Below are positions 52,608 to 60,727 of a DNA stretch of 64,000 bases, in pieces. Both the position numbers and the translations under genes were made by a program. Source of the DNA: Puia sp963703355 (GTDB lineage Bacteria > Bacteroidota > Bacteroidia > Chitinophagales > Chitinophagaceae); NCBI GenBank assembly GCA_963703355.1, contig OY969813.1, positions 372,001-436,000 of the forward strand, given 5' to 3'. Every line of letters starts with the position of its first letter. The first letter of the stretch is position 1. The notes below the pieces were generated by a model. It did not search any database, was not told the DNA's origin, and saw only the letters and a list, made by a program, of their open reading frames with translations.

Positions 52608-53249
52608 TCAAAAATACGACTCCACGTTCCAGTTTGCAGGATCCTCTCTCCATTTGACAAGTATTTCATGTTGAGTTGCAGTTACTGAGCCCTTCTCCAC
52701 TGCAAGTTTAATCAGGTTTGAATAATCTGTTAAAGACCTTGTTTTAATGCCTTCGGAAGCAAACAATTTAGCTGCATTATCAAAACCATAATTAAAAATA
52801 GATACCAGTCCCGCAATTTGCAAACCTCCCGATCTAAGAGCTTGAATAACTCCAAGACTGCTTTTACCGGTAGAAATCAGATCCTCGATCACAACCACCT
52901 GTTTTCCTTTTTCGTAAAAACCTTCTATCTGATTACCCATACCATGTTCCTTTGGTTTGGAGCGAACATATATAAACGGAAGTTTTAGTTGATCAGCTGC
53001 CATCGCACCCCATGCGATACCAGCAGTTGCGACGCCTGCGAGTAAATCAGCTTCCGGAAAAATCTCAAATATCTGGTCACACATTTCCGACTTAATAAAT
53101 TCCCTGATATGTGGAAAGGAAAGTATTTTGCGATTATCACAGTAAATAGGACTTTTCCATCCTGAGGCCCAGGTAAAAGGTTTTTCGAGGCTCAATTTAA
53201 CTGCCTGAATTTCCAGCAGTTTTTCTGCAACAGCTTTTTCATTGGTCAT
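52608..53249 (-). CDS. pyrE: Orotate phosphoribosyltransferase
   Basis: A 213-residue enzyme of pyrimidine synthesis that adds PRPP to orotate. Motifs: WASGWKSPIYCDNR near the start, YVRSKPKEHG (catalytic loop) and VVVIEDLISTGKSS, the PRPP-binding site. Length is normal. It is divergent from the Nudix gene and lies close downstream in the same direction relative to the HMA gene. Confidence 0.95.
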   Translation of the reverse strand: MTNEKAVAEKLLEIQAVKLSLEKPFTWASGWKSPIYCDNRKILSFPHIREFIKSEMCDQIFEIFPEADLLAGVATAGIAWGAMAADQLKLPFIYVRSKPKEHGMGNQIEGFYEKGKQVVVIEDLISTGKSSLGVIQALRSGGLQIAGLVSIFNYGFDNAAKLFASEGIKTRSLTDYSNLIKLAVEKGSVTATQHEILVKWREDPANWNVESYF

Positions 53250-53329
53250 GATGTGAAGATAAAATATTTATACCGGATCAACCATTGATTCGGATTCTAA
53301 AGTACATTCGGTTTTTATTTTATTTACGT

Positions 53330-53752
53330 ATGAAAAAGGGGAACAGAGAACTGATAAAAGCAGGCGGCGGATTGGTAGAAAATGAAAAAAACGAGGTGCT
53401 TTTTATCTTTCGTCGTGGTAAATGGGACCTTCCTAAAGGAAAGCTTGATCGGGGAGAAACGCTTGAACAGTGTGCGATTCGCGAAGTGAAAGAAGAAACG
53501 GGAATCAAAGAGCTGAAGCCCATTCGATTCTTACTCACAACTGTACATGAATATGAAGAACGGGGTGTAGAAATTTTAAAAGAATCACACTGGTGGCTAA
53601 TGAAAACTGAAGGAAATCAGCCCCTTAAACCACAAATTGAGGAAGGCATAACAGAAATAAAATGGATCAGGCCACCAGATTTTAAAATAGTTCTTCAGAA
53701 TACATACCCGCTTATACTGGATGTATTGAGAGCCGCAGGATACCTGTTATAG
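53330..53752 (+). CDS. Nudix hydrolase
   Basis: A 140-residue protein from the ATG at 53330 (upstream in-frame TTG at 53285 is less likely). The Nudix box reads GKLDRGETLEQCAIREVKEETGI, split here: GKLDRGETLEQCA then IREVKEETGI, matching GX5EX7REUXEEXGU. It hydrolyses a nucleoside diphosphate derivative or (by family) diadenosine polyphosphate. Its stop TAG abuts an octamer array that forms a hairpin with the convergent thioesterase gene. Confidence 0.9.
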   Translation: MKKGNRELIKAGGGLVENEKNEVLFIFRRGKWDLPKGKLDRGETLEQCAIREVKEETGIKELKPIRFLLTTVHEYEERGVEILKESHWWLMKTEGNQPLKPQIEEGITEIKWIRPPDFKIVLQNTYPLILDVLRAAGYLL

Positions 53753-53796
53753 TGTGAGAGTGTGAGAGCAAAGAAAAATTCTCACAATCTCACACT
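53751..53796. terminator. Octamer-built bidirectional hairpin between Nudix and thioesterase genes
   Basis: Two AGTGTGAG units (53751-53766) face two CTCACA-type units (53781-53796). The 18-base arms pair at 16 positions around a 10-base loop. The convergent genes' stops (TAG 53750-53752, TGA 53784-53782) lie at the stem ends. A terminator role is likely, although no long U run exists; the loop is A-rich. Confidence 0.75.
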
Positions 53797-54228
53797 TTCT
53801 TCTAGTTTCTTTTTGACGTACACCGTTAGTCTGCTCACACAAATCAGCTTTTCATTCTTATCAATTATTTTGATGTCCCAAACATGAGATGACATTCCTA
53901 AATGTAAGGGTATTGCAGTGGCTGTTACAAATCCGTCCTTCACACTGCGTAAATGATTGGCATTGATTTCAATACCCACACAAATATACCTTTCGGGGTC
54001 AACTACCAGGACGGATCCCACGCTTCCGATCGTCTCTGCAAGCGTCGCCGAAGCACCGCCGTGCAGGAGTCCGTATGCCTGTCGGGTCCGATGATCGACA
54101 GGCATCGTTGCCTTCAGAAAATTTTCACCCACTTCCGTGAATTTAATTCCGATAAAATCGTTCATCGTATTGGCAGCAAATTGATTCAATTTATTTATAT
54201 CCCAGTCTTTTTTAAACCAAATCGACAT
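53782..54228 (-). CDS. Hotdog-fold PaaI-type thioesterase
   Basis: A 148-residue hotdog-fold thioesterase. The motif LLHGGASATLAETIGS contains HGG and the catalytic Asp/Glu region of the PaaI/YdiI type. It hydrolyses acyl-CoA or aromatic acyl thioesters. The last residues, EESVRL, plus the stop are encoded by the octamer repeat. coaD follows 11 bases upstream on the same strand. Confidence 0.85.
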   Translation of the reverse strand: MSIWFKKDWDINKLNQFAANTMNDFIGIKFTEVGENFLKATMPVDHRTRQAYGLLHGGASATLAETIGSVGSVLVVDPERYICVGIEINANHLRSVKDGFVTATAIPLHLGMSSHVWDIKIIDKNEKLICVSRLTVYVKKKLEESVRL

Positions 54229-54239
54229 GAAGCGTTATT

Positions 54240-54716
54240 TTATTTTTTTTCCTTCAATGAATCTGATACAACCTGAGGTAGAAATTGAGTAACGTCGCCA
54301 CCGTTTCTTAGTACGTCACGGACAAGCGTTGACGCAACCGAAGTATATTGTGGGAGACAGGTAAGAAAAACCGTTTCAATCTGAAAATCCAGACTGCGGT
54401 TCATATCTGCAATTGCCTTTTCATACTCAAAATCATTCACATACCGAATTCCACGAATAATATAATGCGCCCCGACCTGCTGACAACACTTAACTGTAAG
54501 GCCGTCGTATAAAACCGCATCAACCCCCGGATTATTTTTGTAAATTTCTTTGATCCATGCTATTCTTTGTTCTTCGGAAAACATTGGCAGCTTATTCACA
54601 TTGCGTCCGATACCAATTACAACTTTATCAAATATTCCAAGAGAACGATTGATGATGTCAAGATGTCCGATCGTAATGGGATCAAACGTACCAGGGAATA
54701 GTGCAATCCGTTGCAT
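54240..54716 (-). CDS. coaD: Pantetheine-phosphate adenylyltransferase
   Basis: A 158-residue enzyme of CoA biosynthesis (4'-phosphopantetheine + ATP to dephospho-CoA). The nucleotidyltransferase motif is GTFDPITIGHLDII, RGIRYVNDFEYE is the substrate loop, and VASTLVRDVL the conserved ISSTxVR-like C-terminal segment. Length is typical of bacterial CoaD. Confidence 0.96.
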   Translation of the reverse strand: MQRIALFPGTFDPITIGHLDIINRSLGIFDKVVIGIGRNVNKLPMFSEEQRIAWIKEIYKNNPGVDAVLYDGLTVKCCQQVGAHYIIRGIRYVNDFEYEKAIADMNRSLDFQIETVFLTCLPQYTSVASTLVRDVLRNGGDVTQFLPQVVSDSLKEKK

Positions 54717-54731
54717 TTTTATCTGAAGTTA

Positions 54732-55664
54732 TTAAAGATTTGATACTTTTCCTGCCAATAGGTATAATACAGCCATGCGCACCGCCACGCCATTTTCCAC
54801 TTGTTGTAAAATGATCGATTGTTTACTATCCGCCGCATCGCTGTCTAACTCAACACCCCTGTTGATCGGTCCGGGATGCATGATGACAATTTCTTTCGAA
54901 AGCCCGTCCAGCATTTTTCGATTGATACCATAAGCCAGACTGTACTCACGCAATGATGAGAATAACACCTGGTTTTGTCTTTCCAGTTGTATTCGTAAAA
55001 CGTTTGCCACGTCGCACCATTCCAGTGCTTTTCGCAAATTATATTCTACCGGAATCCCAAATGCTTCTGTGATGTGAACCGGTATAAGTGTGGGTGGTCC
55101 TGCTACCATCACTTCTGCACCCATCTTTTTAAGAAGATAAATATTACTGAGTGCCACACGCGAATGCATGATATCACCAACAATAACAACCTTTTTTCCT
55201 TCCAGAGAGCCAAGTTTTTCCCTGATAGAAAACGCATCCAGTAAAGCCTGTGTTGGATGTTCATTTATTCCATCGCCCGCATTCACAATTGCGGCAGGAA
55301 TGTGTTTGGCCAGAAAATGTGGTGCTCCGCTTGCACTATGACGCATAACAACCATGTCTACTTTCATCGACAAGATGTTGTTTACTGTATCCAGCAGGCT
55401 TTCGCCTTTAGAAACAGAAGAACCTGACGCTGTGAAATTGATGGTATCGGCCGAGAGTCTTTTTTCTGCCAGCTCAAATGAGATCCTTGTTCTCGTTGAA
55501 TTTTCATAAAAAAGATTTACGATCGTCACATCCCGTAATGTCGGAACTTTTTTTATGGGTCTTTGGAGAACTTCTTTAAACTGAGTGGCGGTATCTAAAA
55601 TAATCTGTATGTCGGAAGTCTGTAAATCTTTAATGCCGAGAAGATGTTTGGTACTGAGTTGCAT
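54732..55664 (-). CDS. pyrB: Aspartate carbamoyltransferase catalytic subunit
   Basis: A 310-residue enzyme. The carbamoyl-phosphate site is ENSTRTRISFELA, HPTQALLDAF and MHPGPINRGVE are family signatures. It makes carbamoyl-aspartate, the committed pyrimidine step. No pyrI follows. It is 63 bases downstream of pyrR in the same direction, pointing to a pyrR-pyrB transcription unit. Confidence 0.96.
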   Translation of the reverse strand: MQLSTKHLLGIKDLQTSDIQIILDTATQFKEVLQRPIKKVPTLRDVTIVNLFYENSTRTRISFELAEKRLSADTINFTASGSSVSKGESLLDTVNNILSMKVDMVVMRHSASGAPHFLAKHIPAAIVNAGDGINEHPTQALLDAFSIREKLGSLEGKKVVIVGDIMHSRVALSNIYLLKKMGAEVMVAGPPTLIPVHITEAFGIPVEYNLRKALEWCDVANVLRIQLERQNQVLFSSLREYSLAYGINRKMLDGLSKEIVIMHPGPINRGVELDSDAADSKQSIILQQVENGVAVRMAVLYLLAGKVSNL

Positions 55665-55727
55665 TAAAAGTCAAAGTTATATTTTCAAAGCCAAACCGCG
55701 AAATAAGGCTTTATTATCTGTTCCACT

Positions 55728-56249
55728 TCATAACAACACGACTTCTTCTTTACCATCTCTTTCTTTCCACAAGACTTTTACTTTCTGAGTAATGATCGTA
55801 TCGATCGACCTGCCAGCATAATCTGCCTGGATCGGAACTTCACGACTGAAACGCCGGTCAATCAGAACACATAATTCAACTTTAGCCGGTCTCCCATAAG
55901 CCAACAGCGCGTCCATGGCGGCACGAACCGTTCTCCCCGTATATAGTACGTCGTCTATTAGAATAACTGTTTTATTTTCTATACTGAATGGAATGTCAGT
56001 CCGGTTAATAGTATGAAGCCCCTGTCTTATATCATCCCGGTAAAACGTGATATCCATTTTTCCGTAGGTTATTTTTTCGGGTGCAATTTGCATGTTAACC
56101 TCTTGTATAATCCTGTCAGAAAAAAATATCCCTCTGGGTTGAATGCCGATGATTACCAAATCCTGATAACTGAGATGATTTTCAAGCAACTGATGACTCA
56201 GTCGCTGGATCGTAAGTTCCAGTTCTTTTTCTGTCAGGATCGTCTTCAA
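55728..56249 (-). CDS. pyrR: PyrR bifunctional pyrimidine regulator/uracil phosphoribosyltransferase
   Basis: A 173-residue PyrR. The PRPP motif VILIDDVLYTGRTVRA and the ERDGKEEVVL end are as expected. In Gram-positives it binds pyr mRNA and controls attenuation; in Bacteroidota the regulatory role is less certain. The frame has a TGA directly before, so the start is TTG at 56249. It stands in front of pyrB, consistent with pyr control. Confidence 0.9.
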   Translation of the reverse strand: MKTILTEKELELTIQRLSHQLLENHLSYQDLVIIGIQPRGIFFSDRIIQEVNMQIAPEKITYGKMDITFYRDDIRQGLHTINRTDIPFSIENKTVILIDDVLYTGRTVRAAMDALLAYGRPAKVELCVLIDRRFSREVPIQADYAGRSIDTIITQKVKVLWKERDGKEEVVLL

Positions 56250-56280
56250 TCAGAATATTTTTATAAAAATAATGAAACGG

Positions 56281-57912
56281 TCAGGTATCTGCTAAAAAAG
56301 GATATCCATGTCCGGTAGGCGGATCAAAAGTCTCTTTAATTGTCCTGGCGCTTAGCCAACGATATAAATTTAAAATAGATCCCGCTTTGTCATTCGTTCC
56401 GCTGCCTCTGGCACCGCCGAAAGGCTGCTGACCTACAACCGCGCCGGTTGGTTTGTCGTTTATGTAGAAATTTCCTGCAGCATGTCTCAACCTTTCCGTT
56501 GCCCGTTCTATCGCACTCCGATTTGTGCTGATGATCGATCCCGTCAATGCATAGTTTGACGTACGATCCAACAGATCCATTGTCTCTTCGAATTTATTTT
56601 CATCGTAAACATATACTGTTAATACGGGCCCGAATATTTCTTCTTTCAAGGTGAAAAAGTCTGGGTCGGTTGTCAAAATTACAGTCGGCTGAATAAAATA
56701 GCCTTTAGTTTTATCTGCAGTGCCACCAGCCAAGATTTTTGCGTTCTTATCTTTTGCAGCTCTTTCTATATACTCTTTGATTTTATTAAAACTTTTCTCA
56801 TCTATTACTGCATTCAAAAAATTGCTGAAATCCTCCACCGTGCCTACTTTCAGAGAACTTATAACGGTTGAAAGTTCCTTCAAAATTTTATCAGAACGAT
56901 TGGAAGGAATATAAGCCCTGGAAGCCGCAGAGCATTTTTGACCCTGGTATTCAAAAGCGCCCCTGACAAGTGCAGTAACCACCACTTCGTCGTCGGCCTC
57001 GGGATGAACGAGTACAAAATCTTTTCCACCGGTTTCACCAACGATACGGGGGTAAGATCGGTACACACTTATATTTTCACCAATCGTTTTCCAGATCTTA
57101 TTAAATACTGCAGTTGATCCTGTAAAATGAATTCCAGCAAAATCACTGTGTTTAAAACATATTTCACCAAGTTCGGGACCGTCAGCATAGATGAGATTGA
57201 TTACACCATCCGGAAGACCTGCTTCACGTAAAATTTTCATAAACATCCAGGCACTGAAAATCTGCGTATCCGCGGGTTTCCATACCACAACATTTCCACA
57301 CATGGCTGCTGAAGTAGGTAAATTCCCGCCAATGGCCGTAAAATTAAAAGGGGTAATGGCCAAAACAAATCCTTCCAGAGAACGATATTCCATGCGGTTA
57401 TGCATACCCGGGGAACTTACCGGTTGCTGTTTATAAATCTCACAGAGATAGTGCACATTAAAACGCAGAAAGTCAATTAACTCACACGCGCAATCTATTT
57501 CAGCCTGATATGCATTTTTACTTTGACCAAGCATCGTTGCAGCATTCATCTGACTTCGGTACTTACCCGCAAGCAAATCTGCGGCTTTGAGGAAAATACC
57601 CGCCCTGTTTTCCCAATTCATTTTTTCCCAGGCATCCTTGGCGTGTAAGGCGGCGTCGATTGCCTGCTTCACCTGTTCCTTACCGGATCTATGAAAATAA
57701 CCCAGTGTATGGGAGAGTTCATGGGGGGGACTTATCTTAATCCTTTCTCCGGATTTGATTTCCTTTCCATTGATAAAAGCTGGAATCTCGGTTTCGACTT
57801 TTTTATATTCAGACAATGCTTTTTTTAGTGCCGTTCTTTCTGGGGAACCCGGTGCATAAGATTTTACCGGTTCATTGGCCGGCAGAGGGTAGTTGAAATA
57901 TCCGAAGTTCAT
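56281..57912 (-). CDS. pruA: L-glutamate gamma-semialdehyde dehydrogenase (P5C dehydrogenase)
   Basis: A 543-residue aldehyde dehydrogenase. The catalytic cysteine is in GQKCSAASRAY; the catalytic glutamate region is VGETGGKDFVLVHP. NFTAIGGNLPTSAAM and GARGSGTNDKAG are typical of the PruA family. It oxidises glutamate semialdehyde to glutamate in proline degradation. The frame begins with TTG at 57918, but ATG 57912 is preferred. Adjacent to prfB by 55 bases. Confidence 0.93.
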   Translation of the reverse strand: MNFGYFNYPLPANEPVKSYAPGSPERTALKKALSEYKKVETEIPAFINGKEIKSGERIKISPPHELSHTLGYFHRSGKEQVKQAIDAALHAKDAWEKMNWENRAGIFLKAADLLAGKYRSQMNAATMLGQSKNAYQAEIDCACELIDFLRFNVHYLCEIYKQQPVSSPGMHNRMEYRSLEGFVLAITPFNFTAIGGNLPTSAAMCGNVVVWKPADTQIFSAWMFMKILREAGLPDGVINLIYADGPELGEICFKHSDFAGIHFTGSTAVFNKIWKTIGENISVYRSYPRIVGETGGKDFVLVHPEADDEVVVTALVRGAFEYQGQKCSAASRAYIPSNRSDKILKELSTVISSLKVGTVEDFSNFLNAVIDEKSFNKIKEYIERAAKDKNAKILAGGTADKTKGYFIQPTVILTTDPDFFTLKEEIFGPVLTVYVYDENKFEETMDLLDRTSNYALTGSIISTNRSAIERATERLRHAAGNFYINDKPTGAVVGQQPFGGARGSGTNDKAGSILNLYRWLSARTIKETFDPPTGHGYPFLADT

Positions 57913-57967
57913 TATCAAAAATTTTATCGATGAAAGCTGTCAGATTACAGTCAAATTAAATTATGAA

Positions 57968-59057
57968 TCAGGCAGTCTCCTTTTCAGACATAAGATAAGC
58001 TTTAATAAAACCATCCAGTTCTCCATCCATTACCGGCTGGATATTTCCCGTCTCATAACCTGTTCTATGATCTTTGATCATTTTGTAGGGATGAAAAACA
58101 TACGAACGAATCTGGGAACCCCATTCAATCTTTTTCTTACTCGCGTTATTGGCGTTTTTAATGGCTTCCCGTTTGCGCATTTCCTCTTCATACAAACGGC
58201 TCTTCAGCATGGCCATTGCCTTTTCACGATTTTCACCTTGTGTACGGGCCTGCTGACACTCAACGACGATCCCGCTGGGCTTATGTGTGAGCCTCACGGC
58301 AGTTTCCACCTTGTTTACATTTTGACCACCGGCTCCTCCACTTCTGAAAAATGCCCATTCAATGTCCGCTGGATTGACTTCAATTTCAATCGTATCGTCA
58401 ATAAGAGGATAAACATAGACAGAAGCGAAAGAAGTGTGTCTGCGGGCGTTACTGTCAAACGGCGAAATACGAACGAGTCGGTGTACGCCGCTTTCGGCCT
58501 TTAAAAAACCATAGGCAAAAGAACCATCAAATTGTAGTGTAACACTTTTTATTCCCGCGGATTCACCATCCTGAAAATCAAGCTCGGTAACTGACCAACC
58601 CTGTTTTTCTCCGTACATTCGATACATCCGCATAAGCATTTCAGCCCAGTCCTGACTTTCCGTGCCGCCTGCGCCGGAATTTATTTGGAGAACTGCCGGT
58701 AGTTCGTCTTCCGGTTCGTTGAGAGTAGATTTGAATTCGGCTTCGTCTATTAGTTCAAGCGCTTTTTCATAGGCAATTTTAGTTTCGTCTTCTGTAGCTT
58801 CACCCGATTTCCAAAATTCCATTAATACCGCAAAATCCTCTATGGCTGATTCTACAGCATGATAGAGCTTTAGCCAATATTCATTTACTTTGATATTTTT
58901 GAGAATGGCTGTAGCGCGGTCATTGTCTTCCCAGAAGCCTGTACTCCCTGTTAACTGCCGTTCTTCATTTATTTTGATTTGTCGGTTCCCGACGTCAAAG
59001 AAACCTCCTCAGTCCACTCAGCCGGGACCTCATATCGATTAGCTTTTCCTGTGTCAT
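57968..59057 (-). CDS. prfB: Peptide chain release factor 2 with programmed +1 frameshift
   Basis: The gene is read in two frames. The first, from ATG 59057 to CTT at 58998, encodes 20 residues (MTQEKLIDMRSRLSGLRRFL); an in-frame TGA (58997-58995) would end it. A +1 shift after CTT continues with GAC into the long frame, giving about 362 residues. The shift site has AGGAGG (59009-59004), a TTT spacer and CTTTGAC, as in E. coli. Later parts carry the SPF codon-recognition tripeptide (SPFDSNARRH) and GGQ. The site lets RF2 regulate itself. Confidence 0.96.
58994..59009 (-). promoter_or_regulatory. prfB programmed frameshift signal
   Basis: On the minus strand: Shine-Dalgarno-like AGGAGG (59009-59004), three-base spacer TTT, slippery CTT (59000-58998) and stop TGA (58997-58995) followed by C. 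Spacing equals that of the E. coli prfB site. Low RF2 slows termination at TGA, promoting the +1 shift. Confidence 0.95.
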
Positions 59058-59083
59058 AGGACCGCAAGGTATTGAAAAAGTAT

Positions 59084-59216
59084 TAATGCTTAAAGCCTAA
59101 GGCCTAAAGCTTAAAGCCTAAGGCCTAAAGCTTAAAGCATAAAGCCCAAGGCCTAAAGCTTAAAGCATAAAGCCCAAGGCATAAAGCTTAAAGCTTAATG
59201 CTTAATGCCGAAAGCG
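59084..59216 (+). repeat. Heptamer array, sense arm, 19 units with higher-order pattern
   Basis: Nineteen contiguous 7-bp units with consensus TAAAGCN; variants TAAGGCC, CAAGGCC and TAATGCT occur. They are arranged in longer blocks: TAAAGCC-TAAGGCC-TAAAGCT appears twice, and TAAAGCA-TAAAGCC-CAAGGCC/A-TAAAGCT twice, indicating duplication of multi-unit blocks. It starts 27 bases upstream of the prfB ATG, in the prfB leader, and ends near 59216. Confidence 0.96.
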
Positions 59217-59316
59217 TAAAACAACTATTAAACACTGATAATTTTATTTTAAAGTCTAATCTTAAAATAAAAATTTCCGCTGATAATAAAAGTATTCTTG
59301 CGCTTTATTTACTTTA
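59217..59316. other. A/T-rich core between heptamer arms
   Basis: About 100 bp of mostly A/T bases with TTTTATTTTAAA-type stretches, no gene and no strong motif. The flanking arms (59084-59216 and 59317-59356) are reverse-complementary in type. Confidence 0.6.
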
Positions 59317-59356
59317 TGCTTTATGCCTTAGGCCTTGGGCTTTATGCTTTAGGCTT
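59317..59356 (-). repeat. Heptamer array, antisense arm at the csbD stop codon
   Basis: Units TGCTTTA, TGCCTTA, GGCCTTG, GGCTTTA and TGCTTTA plus a partial unit. In the csbD direction the array begins before the stop TAA (59344-59342) and encodes the last residues, Lys-Pro-Lys-Ala. Confidence 0.92.
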
Positions 59357-59551
59357 ATCTGATTCCATCTGCTTGTTAAACCAGGATTTTAAATCGTCCT
59401 TAGTTTTGCCGGTTTTCTTTTGCAAACGTCCGAGTAACTCATCTTCTTTGCCTTCTTCATATTTCAGATCATTATCGGTCAAATCGGCGTAAGCCTGTTT
59501 CAATTTACCTTTCAACTCGTTCCAACTTCCTTTTACAAATAAATTGTCCAT
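59342..59551 (-). CDS. CsbD-family stress protein
   Basis: A 69-residue protein of the CsbD/UPF0337 family: WNELKGKLKQAYADLTDNDL near the start and a lysine-rich, helical remainder. In other bacteria it is a general-stress gene. The C-terminal KPKA and stop codon are encoded by the heptamer repeat, so the last residues are repeat-derived. The gene points away from threonine aldolase. Confidence 0.8.
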   Translation of the reverse strand: MDNLFVKGSWNELKGKLKQAYADLTDNDLKYEEGKEDELLGRLQKKTGKTKDDLKSWFNKQMESDKPKA

Positions 59552-59631
59552 AGTTTTAATTTTATATCGTTATTGTTTCAATCTTCATGCCATGGGAATG
59601 CCGTATATTCCTTTTTTAACAACTGGTATTT

Positions 59632-60651
59632 ATGATAATCGATTTTCGTTCAGATACCGTTACTAAGCCAACCCCGGGAATGTTAGATGCCATGATGAAA
59701 GCTTCGGTGGGTGATGACGTATACCGGGAGGATCCAACGGTGAATCAACTGGAAAAAAAAATGGCAACGATGTTTGGTATGGAGGCAGCGTTGTATTGTG
59801 TAAGTGGAACAATGTCCAATCAAATTGCTATTGCAAGTCATACACGTCAAGGAGACGAGGTAATTTGTGAACAGGAATCACACGTCTACATTTATGAAGG
59901 AGGCGGAATTGCCTATAACGCTGGCTGCCAGTCCAGACCCATCGCTGGCAACCGGGGAAGAATAAATGCTGAACAGATATTGAAAAATATAAATCCCGAC
60001 GATGTGCATAAAGCAAGAACTTCTCTGGTAAGTCTTGAAAATACTTCCAATCGTGGTGGCGGCAGTTGTTATGATCTGGAAGAGATTGAAAAAATCAGGG
60101 AGGTTTGCAATAAATACAACCTGAATCTTCACCTGGACGGCGCAAGACTTTATAACGCTTTGGTAGCACGATCTGATTCACCGAAAGATTATGGAAATCT
60201 TTTTCATAGCATTTCCATTTGCTTTAACAAAGGGCTTGGATGTCCTGTGGGAAGCATATTACTGGGCACAGAGAAATTTATTTATCAGGCGAGGAGAATG
60301 CGCAAGATATTTGGTGGAGGCATGCGACAAACCGGATTTATGGCAGCGACAGCCATGTATGCATTGGATAATAATATCGAAAGATTAAAATCAGATCATT
60401 TAAACGCAAAAAAAATAGCCGCAGCACTTCAAAAACATCCATCCGTAAAAATGATATTACCTGTCGAAACCAATCTTATCATTTTCGAATTAAAGGAAGG
60501 AGAGGATCCAAAACGATTTATTTCAAAAATGAAAGAGAGGGACATTCTTCTGCTTACCATTTCAGACACCCGTTTGAGAATTGTTACCCATCTGGATATT
60601 ACAGAAGAAATGGTTGAATTATTTATAAACAATCTGGAACAAATTGTGTAA
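59632..60651 (+). CDS. Low-specificity L-threonine aldolase
   Basis: A 339-residue PLP enzyme that splits threonine (or allo-threonine) into glycine and acetaldehyde. N-terminal DFRSDTVTKPTPGMLDAM, GDDVYREDPTVNQLE, then LHLDGARLYNA (Asp169), and the PLP lysine Lys200 in CFNKGLGCPVGS. Closely fits the LtaE/GlyA2 family. Start and length firm. Divergent from csbD. Confidence 0.92.
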   Translation: MIIDFRSDTVTKPTPGMLDAMMKASVGDDVYREDPTVNQLEKKMATMFGMEAALYCVSGTMSNQIAIASHTRQGDEVICEQESHVYIYEGGGIAYNAGCQSRPIAGNRGRINAEQILKNINPDDVHKARTSLVSLENTSNRGGGSCYDLEEIEKIREVCNKYNLNLHLDGARLYNALVARSDSPKDYGNLFHSISICFNKGLGCPVGSILLGTEKFIYQARRMRKIFGGGMRQTGFMAATAMYALDNNIERLKSDHLNAKKIAAALQKHPSVKMILPVETNLIIFELKEGEDPKRFISKMKERDILLLTISDTRLRIVTHLDITEEMVELFINNLEQIV

Positions 60652-60693
60652 ATCATAGCGTACGTCCTTCAACATTTACCAGTTTCAATGGTG

Positions 60694-60701
60694 TAATTTT
60701 G
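60694..60701 (+). promoter_or_regulatory. Candidate -7 box TAATTTTG for pgi
   Basis: TAATTTTG matches TAnnTTTG; the ATG is 26 bases downstream (60728), a normal leader length. No convincing -33 TTTG is found at 19-21 bases upstream. Confidence 0.4.
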
Positions 60702-60727
60702 TTTGCAACAAAAAGGCTTTAGAAAAT

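Noticed and set aside
57893..58504. 203-residue ORF on the + strand
   Set aside because: Antisense to prfB, whose SPF and GGQ motifs are clear.
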